Source: Arthrobacter sp. StoSoilB19
GTDB taxonomy: Bacteria; Actinomycetota; Actinomycetes; Actinomycetales; Micrococcaceae
Direction: 5' to 3'
Length of the DNA: 64,000 nucleotides
Assembly (NCBI RefSeq): GCF_019977275.1
Contig: NZ_AP024650.1
Span: forward strand, 1,240,001 to 1,304,000
This document shows, in pieces, positions 1 through 7,605 of the stretch (positions are counted from its first letter, which is position 1; each line of letters starts with the position of its first letter). The position numbers and the translations under genes are program-made. The notes beneath the pieces were generated by a model. The model was not told where the DNA came from and did no database searches. It saw only the letters and a program-made list of their open reading frames with translations.

Positions 1-484
1 CGGTTGTTGTGGGGTCGGTGGTGCCGGCGAGTCCCAGGTCTGCGGCTGCGTCGACGGCGAGGTTTGCCGTGGTGGCGTCCGTGGTGGTGGTGCCGGTGCT
101 TCCGAGGCCGAGGTTTACGTCCACTGCGGCGGCCAGGTCGGTGGTGCCGGTTGTTGTGGGGTCGGTGGTGCCGGCGAGTCCCAGGTCTGCGGCTGCGTCG
201 ACGGCGAGGTTTGCCGTGGTGGCGTCCGTGGTGGTGGTGCCGGTGCTTCCGAGGCCGAGGTTCACGTCCACTGCGGCGGCGACGCCTGTTGAGCCGGCCG
301 GCGTTGGGTCACCCAGCAGGCCCAACGACGTCGAGTCAGCGGGCGCCGCCGCCGAGATGAGGGCGGAAGCGGAAAGATCCGTCCCGCTGGTGGTGTCCGC
401 TGCGTTTGCGGCAGCGCAGCCGAAGGCCAGAAGACCGCCGGCAAAGAGGGTGCTAAGCAGCCCCCTGCGAAGGGTGCAGTTCAT
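1..484 (-). CDS. Secreted repetitive protein, N-terminal part only (runs off window edge)
   Basis: The visible 161 codons begin with ATG at 484, preceded by a good AGGAG Shine-Dalgarno. The first ~29 residues form a signal peptide (basic MNCTLRRG start, hydrophobic core, cleavage near ANA-AD). After a short Ser/Ala/Pro linker the protein becomes a 49-residue tandem repeat rich in Thr, Ala, Asp, Gly and Val, with cores such as AAAVDVNLGLGST and ANLAVDAAADLGLAG. Nearly two copies are visible and the frame is still open at base 1. There is no Cys, catalytic motif or membrane segment in the mature part seen. I do not recognise the family. The periodic hydrophobic/Asp pattern fits an exported surface or matrix protein. 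It lies 88 nt downstream of another secreted low-complexity gene on the same strand. Confidence 0.75.
   Translation of the reverse strand, partial: MNCTLRRGLLSTLFAGGLLAFGCAAANAADTTSGTDLSASALISAAAPADSTSLGLLGDPTPAGSTGVAAAVDVNLGLGSTGTTTTDATTANLAVDAAADLGLAGTTDPTTTGTTDLAAAVDVNLGLGSTGTTTTDATTANLAVDAAADLGLAGTTDPTTT
2..280 (-). repeat. 147-bp in-frame tandem repeat (49 codons), ~1.9 copies visible
   Basis: Bases 2-148 form one full unit. Bases 149-280 repeat the first 132 bases of it with a single substitution (116 T versus 263 C, a silent GTA/GTG valine change). The period is exactly 49 codons, so the array stays in frame. It continues past the left edge. The near identity points to recent expansion or homogenisation. 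Confidence 0.92.
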
Positions 485-572
485 GATGGTTACTCCTGAA
501 GTTGAGGTAGTTCGGGCGCTTATCAGCTGCCCGTAAAGCCACGTGCTGCCCGTTGGGGGCAGACGGCCTCAA

Positions 573-1541
573 CTAGTCAGGGGAAGAACCGGGGTCGAAC
601 GACACCGGCGCAGGGGCGTGCTCGGAGGCCTCGCCGGCGGGAACAGCGCCAGGCCGCTCAAAACCAAAATAGGCAGGGCTAAGCCATGCTGCGGCACCGG
701 ATGAACCGCCGGATGATCCAGCGCTGCCGGTGCCGGATCCCGGTGCGGCAGGAACCTGGGCAGGCAGCGGTGCCGGCTCGACGGGAAGGGGCTGCCCCGA
801 CGCGGGGTCAGCCGGGACAGACATGCCAGCCCACGGGGAGGACGTGTTGGCCAGGGCTGCACTGCGTACCGTTGCCAAGGCCACGCTGCCGCCGGCAACC
901 GGCGCCGTGGGCGACGCATCCGGTTCCTGCCCCGGTTCCAGCCCCGTTCCGGCCCCATCCGGAAGGATTTCCAAGGCCACGGGCTGAGCTGCCGCGGGAC
1001 CAGGGACAACCCCGGAAGGAAGATCTGCCGGCACGGCGTCAACGGCCGGGGCGGGAAGCGGAAGTGGAGCGGTGCCGGTCAGAAGATCGGCAACGGGCTG
1101 CAGCGCCGGTTCAAGTACCGGGACGGCCTCGGCTGCAGGGGCTACAACAACCTGCACCACCCCGGCCGTCACTGTGTCGGCGATCTCCCCAACGGGAGCG
1201 GAGACAGTGGAAAGGGTTCCCGCCGGAATCACCTGGTCCAGCACGGGAACGGAGTTAATGAGCTTGTCGGCAACGCCGGCGACCTGGGCTACGACAGGCT
1301 GCACCAGTCCAGGGCCTGCAGCAGGTCCGGCCGGGGAGGCAGCAGGAGCCAGTGAAACAGTGTCCGCAAGTTCGTAGGCCATGGATGAGGCCGAGCCGGT
1401 GACGCTGCCGAGCAGGGAAGGGGAGTCAGGCCCGGCGTCGGCGGATGCTGAAGTTGACGAAAGCGCCAGCCAAGTAACTGCGGCTGCTCCGGCCAGGAGC
1501 GCTGGTCGCAGGGCACGCCATGGCGAACTCATGCTAGCCAT
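573..1541 (-). CDS. Secreted Ala/Pro/Val-rich protein of unknown function
   Basis: This encodes about 322 residues from ATG 1541. A longer frame would need a TTG at 1574, and a second ATG lies at 1532. The N-terminus MSSPWRALRPALLAG followed by a hydrophobic stretch and ASA-DA is a clear signal peptide. The mature chain is low-complexity: hydrophobic Val/Leu/Ala runs in the first half (for example INSVPVLDQVIPAGTLSTV), then Pro/Ala/Gly-rich spacers, ending in a short aromatic patch, AYFGFERPG. I see no LPxTG signal, C-terminal anchor or enzyme motif. It sits 88 nt upstream of the tandem-repeat secreted protein and is probably co-transcribed with it. Both may be envelope or aggregation proteins, but that is inference from composition only. 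Confidence 0.65.
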   Translation of the reverse strand: MASMSSPWRALRPALLAGAAAVTWLALSSTSASADAGPDSPSLLGSVTGSASSMAYELADTVSLAPAASPAGPAAGPGLVQPVVAQVAGVADKLINSVPVLDQVIPAGTLSTVSAPVGEIADTVTAGVVQVVVAPAAEAVPVLEPALQPVADLLTGTAPLPLPAPAVDAVPADLPSGVVPGPAAAQPVALEILPDGAGTGLEPGQEPDASPTAPVAGGSVALATVRSAALANTSSPWAGMSVPADPASGQPLPVEPAPLPAQVPAAPGSGTGSAGSSGGSSGAAAWLSPAYFGFERPGAVPAGEASEHAPAPVSFDPGSSPD

Positions 1542-1750
1542 GCGTACCACCCCCCCAGTGAGCTGTGCAATCAATGCTGGCTAAAGCCTATGACTCCTTG
1601 TTGCCGCAAGTCCAGACTTTGCTAAAGGGATTTTACAAAGGGCGGGAACAAGCACTGAAGGTGTCAAGGGCGAAAGCAGGAAGTCATATGCCCCAACCTC
1701 ACCGCGAAAGCCGCCTTGCCGGCGTCGAGCATCTTTCGCGGCGCCTCTTG

Positions 1751-2821
1751 CTAATGGCCGTCGTTGGGGTAGGTCACACCGAGCTGGGCACGAACGCCAT
1801 CGAAAAGCCGCATGGTGTTCAGTGTGTCTTCGAGCGGCATCACCGGACTCTCCGTCACTCCCTGCTGGACACACCGCATTACTTCGCGCAGCTCGTAGGT
1901 GTACCCCTTGCCCACAACGTCGAAGGTTTCCCTCCGGCGGTCTTCCCACCCCTTGGTGATGAGGAGTTCGCGGGGGTTGTTGATGGAGCCCACGCTCTGC
2001 AGGAAGCCCAGGCTCCCTGCGACGGTCGCCGTGCGCGGACCGTGTGCCAGGAGTGAGGAGGTGAGCTGGACCTGGGCCGCGTGGCCGTAGCCGAGGGTCA
2101 TGGCGTTCTGCGAATCCACGCCGTCGTCGTTGACGAAGCCCGTGGCGCTCACGGTGTGGGGAAAGCCAAGGGTGCCCAGCGCCCACAGGAGCGGGTAGAC
2201 GGACAAGTCCAGCAACGCCCCTCCGCCGTCCTTCCGCGCCCACAACCTGGCCGTGGGGGAGTAGGGGGCGGGGAAGCCCAGGTCCGCGGTAATCCAGTGG
2301 ATGTCGCCAAGTTCACCCGAAGCTGCGATCTGGAACGCGCGCTGCATCGAGGGCAGGAACCGGCTCCACATGGCTTCCATGAGGAAGAGACCTCGGCTGC
2401 GGGCAACATCAATGAGCTCGGATGCTTCCCGGGCGTTGATGGTGAACGCCTTCTCGCAGAGCACGTGCTTGCCGGCGTTGAGGGCGGCGAGAACCATCTC
2501 GTGGTGCTGCGCGTGCGGCGTGGCGACGTAGACAACGTCCACGGCGTCATCGGCGAGGAGCCGCTGGTAGCCGGGGACACCGCCGTCGTCACCATAGGCT
2601 TTTGCGAAGTCATAGGCCACGGCAAAAGCGTCCGCGCTGTCCTGTGCCCGGGAGCTGACCGCGTACAGCTCGGCGTCTTCAAGCAGCGCGAGATCCTGGG
2701 ACACGGCGCGGGCGATGCTGCCCGTTGCAATAATTCCCCAGCGCAGGGGAGCCCCGGTGGCGGAGCGGGGATCCTGGTCAGGCTGGCTGGAAAGCCATGG
2801 CGTGGCGATGGGAGCAGTCAT
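1751..2821 (-). CDS. Gfo/Idh/MocA-family NAD(P)-dependent oxidoreductase
   Basis: This is a 356-residue protein from ATG 2821, preceded by an AGGA box. A longer frame starts with TTG 2896 inside the neighbouring terminator and is unlikely. The N-terminal Rossmann fold shows WGIIATGSIARAV near residues 28-40, followed by the family's VATPHAQHHEMVLAALNAGKHVLCEKAF segment; Lys in CEKAF is the usual catalytic or cofactor-contacting lysine (EKP in most members). The C-terminal part is the alpha/beta substrate domain. Length is typical. Members oxidise sugars, inositols or sugar derivatives, and the substrate cannot be read from sequence. The gene stands alone, followed by the minus-strand secreted-protein genes. 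Confidence 0.88.
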   Translation of the reverse strand: MTAPIATPWLSSQPDQDPRSATGAPLRWGIIATGSIARAVSQDLALLEDAELYAVSSRAQDSADAFAVAYDFAKAYGDDGGVPGYQRLLADDAVDVVYVATPHAQHHEMVLAALNAGKHVLCEKAFTINAREASELIDVARSRGLFLMEAMWSRFLPSMQRAFQIAASGELGDIHWITADLGFPAPYSPTARLWARKDGGGALLDLSVYPLLWALGTLGFPHTVSATGFVNDDGVDSQNAMTLGYGHAAQVQLTSSLLAHGPRTATVAGSLGFLQSVGSINNPRELLITKGWEDRRRETFDVVGKGYTYELREVMRCVQQGVTESPVMPLEDTLNTMRLFDGVRAQLGVTYPNDGH

Positions 2822-2886
2822 AGCTGCAATCCTGTCACAGCGGCGGGTGAGGACCGGGGACGTGCCCGCGACGGGGACAAGCAATA

Positions 2887-2933
2887 AAGGGGCCAACGGT
2901 GGGGGACGGGATGTCCCCCACCGTTGGCCCCTT
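2887..2933. terminator. Perfect 21-bp hairpin downstream of the MacB-type ABC operon
   Basis: Bases 2887-2907 and 2913-2933 are exact reverse complements with a 5-base loop (GGGAT). The hairpin lies 9 nt after the stop of the ABC ATPase. Read on the minus strand it is followed by a T-rich CCTTTATTGC, so it most likely ends that operon before the Gfo/Idh gene. Confidence 0.85.
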
Positions 2934-2941
2934 GGCTGAGG

Positions 2942-3649
2942 TCAGGCGGAAGCGGCGACGGCGGTCCGGCCGCGGACCGGTTCCTCCGTCAGCTTGCCCT
3001 GCTGGAGGCGGAAGCGGCGGTCCGTCTTGTTCGCCAGGGCCCGGTCGTGGGTGACCACCAGGATGGTGGTGTCGTGGTCGCGGCTCAGCGAGCTGAGGAG
3101 TTCGATGATGTGGTCGCCGGTCTGTTCGTCAAGGTTGCCGGTGGGCTCATCGGCGAGGATGAGCTTCGGTTCGTTGGCCAGGGCCCGCGCAATGGCCACC
3201 CTTTGCTGTTCGCCGCCGGAAAGCCGGTTGATGCGCCGTTCGTGCTTGGACGGATCCAGCTGGACCTGCTCCAGCAATTCCCTGGCGCGCTCCAGCCGGG
3301 CGGCCTTGCGCACCCCGGCAAATTCCATGGGAAGCATGACGTTGTCCACGGCGGACAGGTTGGGGATCAGGTTGAACTGCTGGAACACGAATCCGATGTC
3401 CCGGCGGCGGTATTCCGTCAGCTTGCTGTCCGGCAGGCTCGCCAGGCTGACGCCGTCCACGACGACGTCTCCGCTGGTGGGCTTGTCCAGTGCCCCAAGG
3501 AGGGACAACAGGGTGCTCTTGCCGCTGCCGCTCTTGCCCACGATCGAGGCCAGGGTGCCCTGGTCCAAGGCGAAGCTGACGTCGTTGACCGGTTTGATGG
3601 TGCGGTCACCGGAGTTGAAGGTGCGGACCAGGTTCTTGACTTCTATCAT
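2942..3649 (-). CDS. ABC transporter ATP-binding protein, MacB/LolD type
   Basis: This 235-residue nucleotide-binding subunit has Walker A GKSGSGKST (38-46), a Q-loop around FVFQQFNL (90-91), signature LSGGEQQR (143-150), Walker B LILADEPTGN (163-172) and a switch His in VVTHD. The full-length MacB/LolD/FtsE-like fold and the adjacent FtsX-type permease indicate a mechanotransmission-type transporter rather than a classical importer. Its start is 2 nt from the permease stop, so the two form one operon with the permease first. The cargo is unknown. Related pairs act on peptides, lipoproteins or antimicrobial compounds. Confidence 0.93.
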   Translation of the reverse strand: MIEVKNLVRTFNSGDRTIKPVNDVSFALDQGTLASIVGKSGSGKSTLLSLLGALDKPTSGDVVVDGVSLASLPDSKLTEYRRRDIGFVFQQFNLIPNLSAVDNVMLPMEFAGVRKAARLERARELLEQVQLDPSKHERRINRLSGGEQQRVAIARALANEPKLILADEPTGNLDEQTGDHIIELLSSLSRDHDTTILVVTHDRALANKTDRRFRLQQGKLTEEPVRGRTAVAASA

Positions 3650-3651
3650 GG

Positions 3652-5112
3652 CTATTCTCCTCGCAGGACTTCGATGGGACGGATGCGCGCGGTGAGCAGC
3701 GCGGGAACCAGGGCGCCGATGATGGCGACACCGAACACAGCAGCGATGCCACCGGCGATCACCCCCGGTGAGGCGCTGGCGGTCACGGAGTTCAACAGCT
3801 GGGAAGCGCCGCCGAAGGGTCCGCCCTGGCCGCCCGGGAAGCCCGCGCCACCACCGGCCCCGCCCGGGACGCCGCGGCCCGTGGCCGCGGTGGTTCTGGT
3901 GGTGTTGCTGCTGATCAGTGCCGAGGCGATGCCGCCGCTGGCGAACGATGCAATGGCGGCACCGACGGCGCTGCCCAGGGCTGCCAGGACCAGTGCCTCG
4001 AGGACGAACTGCAGGCCGATGGTGCGGTTGGGCGCGCCGATCGCCTTCAGCACGCCGATTTCCCTGCGGCGCTCGCGGACCAGCATCACCATGATGAGCA
4101 GGATGATGAGCCCTGCGGTGCCCAGGGCGGCGATGAAGGCGATGAAGGAAATGTTCTTGACGCTGTCCAGCGAACTGACCGCGGTCTGCAGGTTCTGGCC
4201 CTGGGTGACATCGGCCTTGTCCGTGCCGAGAGCCGTCTGCAGGGCCGTCTTGGTGCTGGCCACGTTGTCCATGGAGTTGACCGTGACGATCATGCTGGAC
4301 AGTTCACCCGGTGTGCCTGCCAGGGTCTGGGCGGTGGGGAGGGTGACATACACAGCGTTGTTGCCAAAGGTGGTGCCGGCGTCGAACAATCCCGAGACCG
4401 TGTAGGTCTGGTCGTTGATGGTGAAGGTGGAGCCAACCGTGAGGTTGTTCTTCCCTGCCAGGGTGGTGCCCAGCAGGGCACTGGTGGATGCTGCCGAGTA
4501 GTCGCCGAGCCCGGAGCCCTGCGTGATGTTCAGTGCCTTGCCGGTGGTGTCGACTTCGGCGCCAATGCCGATGGCGGTGATCGGCAGGGACCGGACGGGC
4601 TGCTGCGTGGTTCCGGTGGAGCCCGTGCTTCCGTTGGCCTGCTGGTTGCGGTTGCCAAGGGTGCCTGCGTCCACCGCCGCCGTGAGGCTGGTGGTCAGTG
4701 TGGCTGCCGCCTGGCCGCCGGGGCCGCCCTGCCCGTTCTGGCCTCCGGGCCCTGCCTGCCCGGTCTGTCCCGTTTGCCCGGCCGCGGCCTGTGCGGCCGC
4801 TTCGGTGGCATTGCGCAGCCGCAGGGAGGATGTCCCGACGACGGCACTGACGTTGGGCACGCCGGCGGCCGTGGCTGCCTGGCTGGTGGTGAGCGGCTCA
4901 CCGCCGCCTTCGAAACCTTGCCCGCCGGCGGGGTTGACGGTCAGGACGGTGCCGACGGACGCATTGAGCTCCTGCACTTTCGCCCCGACCGCCTGGTTGG
5001 CTACCAGCATGGCCAGGGCAAGGCCAATGGCGACGGCCAGCACCGCGACAACAGCTGCGGTGCGGACCCTGTTTCTGAAGGCATTGCCTACGCTTCGGGC
5101 AAGGACGCTCAC
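3652..5112 (-). CDS. ABC transporter permease, MacB/FtsX type, with Gly/Gln-rich extracellular inserts
   Basis: This 486-residue protein starts with GTG 5112, behind AGGAG. It has the MacB_PCD architecture: TM1 at about 17-40, a large extracytoplasmic domain, then three C-terminal TM segments (the first around SFIAFIAALGTAGLIILLIMV), with the RRREIGVLKAIGA motif between TM2 and TM3. Two low-complexity insertions are unusual: a collagen-like Gly-x-x run near residues 112-135 (GQTGQTGQAGPGGQNGQGG) and a second Gly/Pro-rich run before the last TM (GVPGGAGGGAGFPGGQGG). It partners the ATPase immediately downstream. Regulation is not visible beyond a promoter that must lie in the 145-nt divergent gap to the AAA+ gene. 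Confidence 0.9.
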   Translation of the reverse strand: MSVLARSVGNAFRNRVRTAAVVAVLAVAIGLALAMLVANQAVGAKVQELNASVGTVLTVNPAGGQGFEGGGEPLTTSQAATAAGVPNVSAVVGTSSLRLRNATEAAAQAAAGQTGQTGQAGPGGQNGQGGPGGQAAATLTTSLTAAVDAGTLGNRNQQANGSTGSTGTTQQPVRSLPITAIGIGAEVDTTGKALNITQGSGLGDYSAASTSALLGTTLAGKNNLTVGSTFTINDQTYTVSGLFDAGTTFGNNAVYVTLPTAQTLAGTPGELSSMIVTVNSMDNVASTKTALQTALGTDKADVTQGQNLQTAVSSLDSVKNISFIAFIAALGTAGLIILLIMVMLVRERRREIGVLKAIGAPNRTIGLQFVLEALVLAALGSAVGAAIASFASGGIASALISSNTTRTTAATGRGVPGGAGGGAGFPGGQGGPFGGASQLLNSVTASASPGVIAGGIAAVFGVAIIGALVPALLTARIRPIEVLRGE

Positions 5113-5257
5113 GTTACTCCTATGACTCAGGTGCCGGCGCGGAGGGCCGGCTTCGCATCAACCCTCGCTGGGCATCCTGTGCAGCAATCCGGCCCCACCT
5201 GTGTCTGGGCTGTGAAGGGCAGGGCCGGGAATCGAGTGCTGGTACTACAGTGGATGC

Positions 5258-6292
5258 ATGGCTGCCAGCCGCAATCCGCTTGACGACCTGCGCGAAACCA
5301 TCGGCCGTCTGGCCGATCAGCTCAAGCTGCCCGGTTCGGAGCGCGTCGACGACCTGGTGGGCGATCTCATGGCTGCGAGGCCCGGGCCGGCGCGGCCGCT
5401 GTCCGAGCTGCAGGCCGAGCTCGACGCCCTGGTCGGACTGGAGACAGTGAAGGAACAGGTGCGGGCGCTCGTCGCACTGCTCCAGGTCCAGGCCCGCCGT
5501 AAGGCGCACGGCCTGCCGGAGGTGGCCACATCACAGCATCTGGTATTCCTCGGAAACCCGGGCACGGGCAAGACCACCGTGGCGCGGCTCCTGGCCGAGA
5601 TGTACCGCGCGGTCGGCCTGCTGCAGAAAGGCCATCTGGTCGAGGTCGACCGTTCGGGCCTGGTGGGGCAGTACGTCGGCACCACCGCCATCAAGACAGA
5701 CCGGGTGATCCGGCGCGCGCTGGACGGCGTCCTGTTCATTGACGAGGCCTACGCGCTGGCCCCGGACGACGGCCGGATGGATTTCGGCCCCGAGGCGATC
5801 GAGGTCCTGCTCAAGCGGATGGAGGACCACCGCCACCGCCTGGTGGTGATTGTGGCCGGGTACCCGCGGCTGATGGAGTCCTTCCTGCTCTCGAACCCCG
5901 GACTGCGCTCCCGGTTCGCCCGTGAAATCACGTTCCCCGACTACTCCGTCGACGCACTCCAGACGATCTTCCACCGGATGCTGGCCCAGCACGAGTACAG
6001 GCTGGAGCCGGGTGCGGACCAGATGCTGCGCCGCATTTTCACCGGGCTGCACGCGGGCGAGGACTCCGGCAACGCGCGGTTCGCCCGCACATTGTTCGAG
6101 CAGGCGCTCAACCGTCAGGCGCTGCGGCTGTCGCTCGACGAGGAACAAAGTCTTGACGCGCTCGATCGTGAGGCCGTCATGACGCTCACCGCGGACGACA
6201 TCGTCGGGGCCGCACTGGCCTTGGGCGAGGAGCCGGAGCCGGAACCGACGCCGGAACAGAAGCAGCCACGCTGGTGGCGCTGGCTGGTCTGA
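5258..6292 (+). CDS. AAA+ ATPase of the CbbX/CfxQ (SpoVK-like) family
   Basis: This is a 344-residue single-AAA+ protein. A short helical N-terminus is followed by the typical entry LDALVGLETVKEQVRALV, Walker A GNPGTGKTT (99-107), Walker B VLFIDEAY (158-165), a sensor/arginine-finger region GLRSRF, and a C-terminal lid domain ending in an acidic/Trp tail (KQPRWWRWLV). CbbX-type proteins are ring-forming remodelling chaperones; EccA of type VII secretion and SpoVK belong to the same group. No Rubisco, ESX or sporulation gene is nearby, so the client is unknown. TACAGT at 5246-5251 lies 6 nt before the ATG and there is no Shine-Dalgarno, which suggests a leaderless transcript. Confidence 0.88.
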   Translation: MAASRNPLDDLRETIGRLADQLKLPGSERVDDLVGDLMAARPGPARPLSELQAELDALVGLETVKEQVRALVALLQVQARRKAHGLPEVATSQHLVFLGNPGTGKTTVARLLAEMYRAVGLLQKGHLVEVDRSGLVGQYVGTTAIKTDRVIRRALDGVLFIDEAYALAPDDGRMDFGPEAIEVLLKRMEDHRHRLVVIVAGYPRLMESFLLSNPGLRSRFAREITFPDYSVDALQTIFHRMLAQHEYRLEPGADQMLRRIFTGLHAGEDSGNARFARTLFEQALNRQALRLSLDEEQSLDALDREAVMTLTADDIVGAALALGEEPEPEPTPEQKQPRWWRWLV

Positions 6293-6355
6293 CCGGATCT
6301 GCCGGCGCCGCGGCTTCGGGCTGCTCCCCGGACAGCGGACTGCCCTTAAACACGA

Positions 6356-6410
6356 AACTGCTCCCCGTAAGTCGGAACTGAATCTTCAGTCCAACTTACG
6401 GGGAGCAGTT
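6356..6410. terminator. Bidirectional hairpin between converging AAA+ and chvE genes
   Basis: Arms 6356-6372 and 6394-6410 are perfectly complementary over 17 bp, and the inner 21 bases can pair further with one bulge. It lies between a plus-strand and a minus-strand gene end, so it can serve both. There is no obvious T-tract. Confidence 0.75.
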
Positions 6411-6413
6411 CAG

Positions 6414-6439
6414 CCGGGGGCCGGGCTTCCGGCCCCCGG
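6414..6439. terminator. Second GC-rich hairpin in the same convergent gap
   Basis: An 11-bp perfect stem (6414-6424 with 6429-6439) closes a GCTT tetraloop immediately after the 6356-6410 hairpin and 25 nt from the chvE stop. It probably terminates the importer operon from the minus strand. Confidence 0.65.
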
Positions 6440-6464
6440 GTGTACCGGCTGTTTCTGCCCTGTG

Positions 6465-7559
6465 CTACTTGGTGATCGGGCCCAGTACGGGATCGTCCTT
6501 GTAGGCCGTCTTGACGTTGGCAGAGGTCACGATGACCGGCTCCAGCAGGTATGCCGGAACGGTCTTGACCTTGTTGTTGTAGGACTTGTCATCGTTGATC
6601 TCCGGCTTCTTGCCTGCCTGAAGGTCCTTGACCATGGTGATGGCGTGCTCAACGAGCTTGCGGGTGTCCTTGTTGATGGTGGAGTACTGCTCGCCCGCCA
6701 GGATGGACTTGACGGACTCAACCTCGGAGTCCTGGCCGGTAATGACCGGAATCGGCTTGCCAGCTGCCTTGACCGAGGTCAGGACGGCGCGGGCCAGGGT
6801 GTCGTTGGGGGAGAGCACGCCATCCAGGGTTGCGCTGCCATAGCTGCCCGTGAGCAAGGTGTCGGCACGGCGCTGGGCGTTCTCTGCCTTCCAGCCCTGG
6901 GTTACAGCCTGCTCAAAACCTGTCTGGCCGGACAGGACCTTGAGGGTGCCGTCGTCGATCTTCGGCTTCAGGACGCTCATGGCGCCGTCGAAGAACACCT
7001 TGGCGTTGGCATCATCAGGGGAACCGGCAAACAGTTCGATGTTGTACGGACCGGACGGCTTCTTGGCCTTCATGCCGTCGAGCAGGGCCTGGCCCTGGAG
7101 GACACCGACCTTGAAGTTGTCGTAGGCCACGTAGTAGTCGACGTTCTCGGTGTTCAGCAGCAGGCGGTCGTAGGCGATGATGGTGGCGCCGCTGTCCTTG
7201 GCCTGCTTAAGCTGGGTTCCCAGCTGGGAGCCGTCGATGGCGCCCACGATAATGACCTTGGCACCCTTGGTGACCATGGCGCTGATCTGGTTCTGCTGCT
7301 CCGAAACGCCGCCGTTGGCGAACTGGACATCGGCCTTGAACCCGGCGCCGTTGAGGCCGTCGTTGAAGAGCTTCTCTGCCAGAACCCAGTTTTCACTGGT
7401 CTTCTGGGGCAATGCCACGCCGATGGACGAGTCCTGCGGGAATCCGCCTGCGCTGCCGCTGGAGCCGCCACCGGACTCGGAGCGTCCACAACCCGTCAGC
7501 GCCAGTGCTGCGATGGCAGCGACTGCCGCGGCCTTTCCTGCTTTACCAATCATTCGCAT
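6465..7559 (-). CDS. chvE: Monosaccharide ABC transporter substrate-binding lipoprotein (ChvE-like)
   Basis: This 364-residue protein starts with a lipoprotein signal, ALALTGCGRS, with the lipidated Cys at residue 24. A Ser/Gly linker leads into a periplasmic-binding-protein type 1 fold (IGVALPQKTSENWVLAEKLF, later AIDGSQLGTQLKQAKDSGATIIAYDRLL and VITGQDSEVESVKSI), as in ChvE, XylF and RbsB. It would deliver monosaccharides such as xylose, galactose or glucose to the MmsB/MmsA pore. It is the last gene of mmsA-mmsB-chvE, 46 nt after mmsB, and is followed by two hairpins. The exact sugar cannot be told from the sequence. Confidence 0.88.
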   Translation of the reverse strand: MRMIGKAGKAAAVAAIAALALTGCGRSESGGGSSGSAGGFPQDSSIGVALPQKTSENWVLAEKLFNDGLNGAGFKADVQFANGGVSEQQNQISAMVTKGAKVIIVGAIDGSQLGTQLKQAKDSGATIIAYDRLLLNTENVDYYVAYDNFKVGVLQGQALLDGMKAKKPSGPYNIELFAGSPDDANAKVFFDGAMSVLKPKIDDGTLKVLSGQTGFEQAVTQGWKAENAQRRADTLLTGSYGSATLDGVLSPNDTLARAVLTSVKAAGKPIPVITGQDSEVESVKSILAGEQYSTINKDTRKLVEHAITMVKDLQAGKKPEINDDKSYNNKVKTVPAYLLEPVIVTSANVKTAYKDDPVLGPITK

Positions 7560-7605
7560 TGTTGGTTCTCTCTCTATTTGGTGTTAAAAGGTCAGGTCGC
7601 AGAGC

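Noticed and set aside
2..280. CRISPR-like repeat array
   Set aside because: Repeats are 147 bp, directly abutting without spacers, and in frame within a coding sequence.
1542..1574. TTG 1574 as start of the secreted Ala/Pro-rich protein
   Set aside because: It would add a non-signal-like prefix before the signal peptide. ATG 1541 or 1532 gives a normal export signal.
2924..4405. Long plus-strand open frame across the MacB-type ABC genes
   Set aside because: It is antisense to two genes with full sets of motifs. High GC keeps the opposite frame open. The translation shows no domain.
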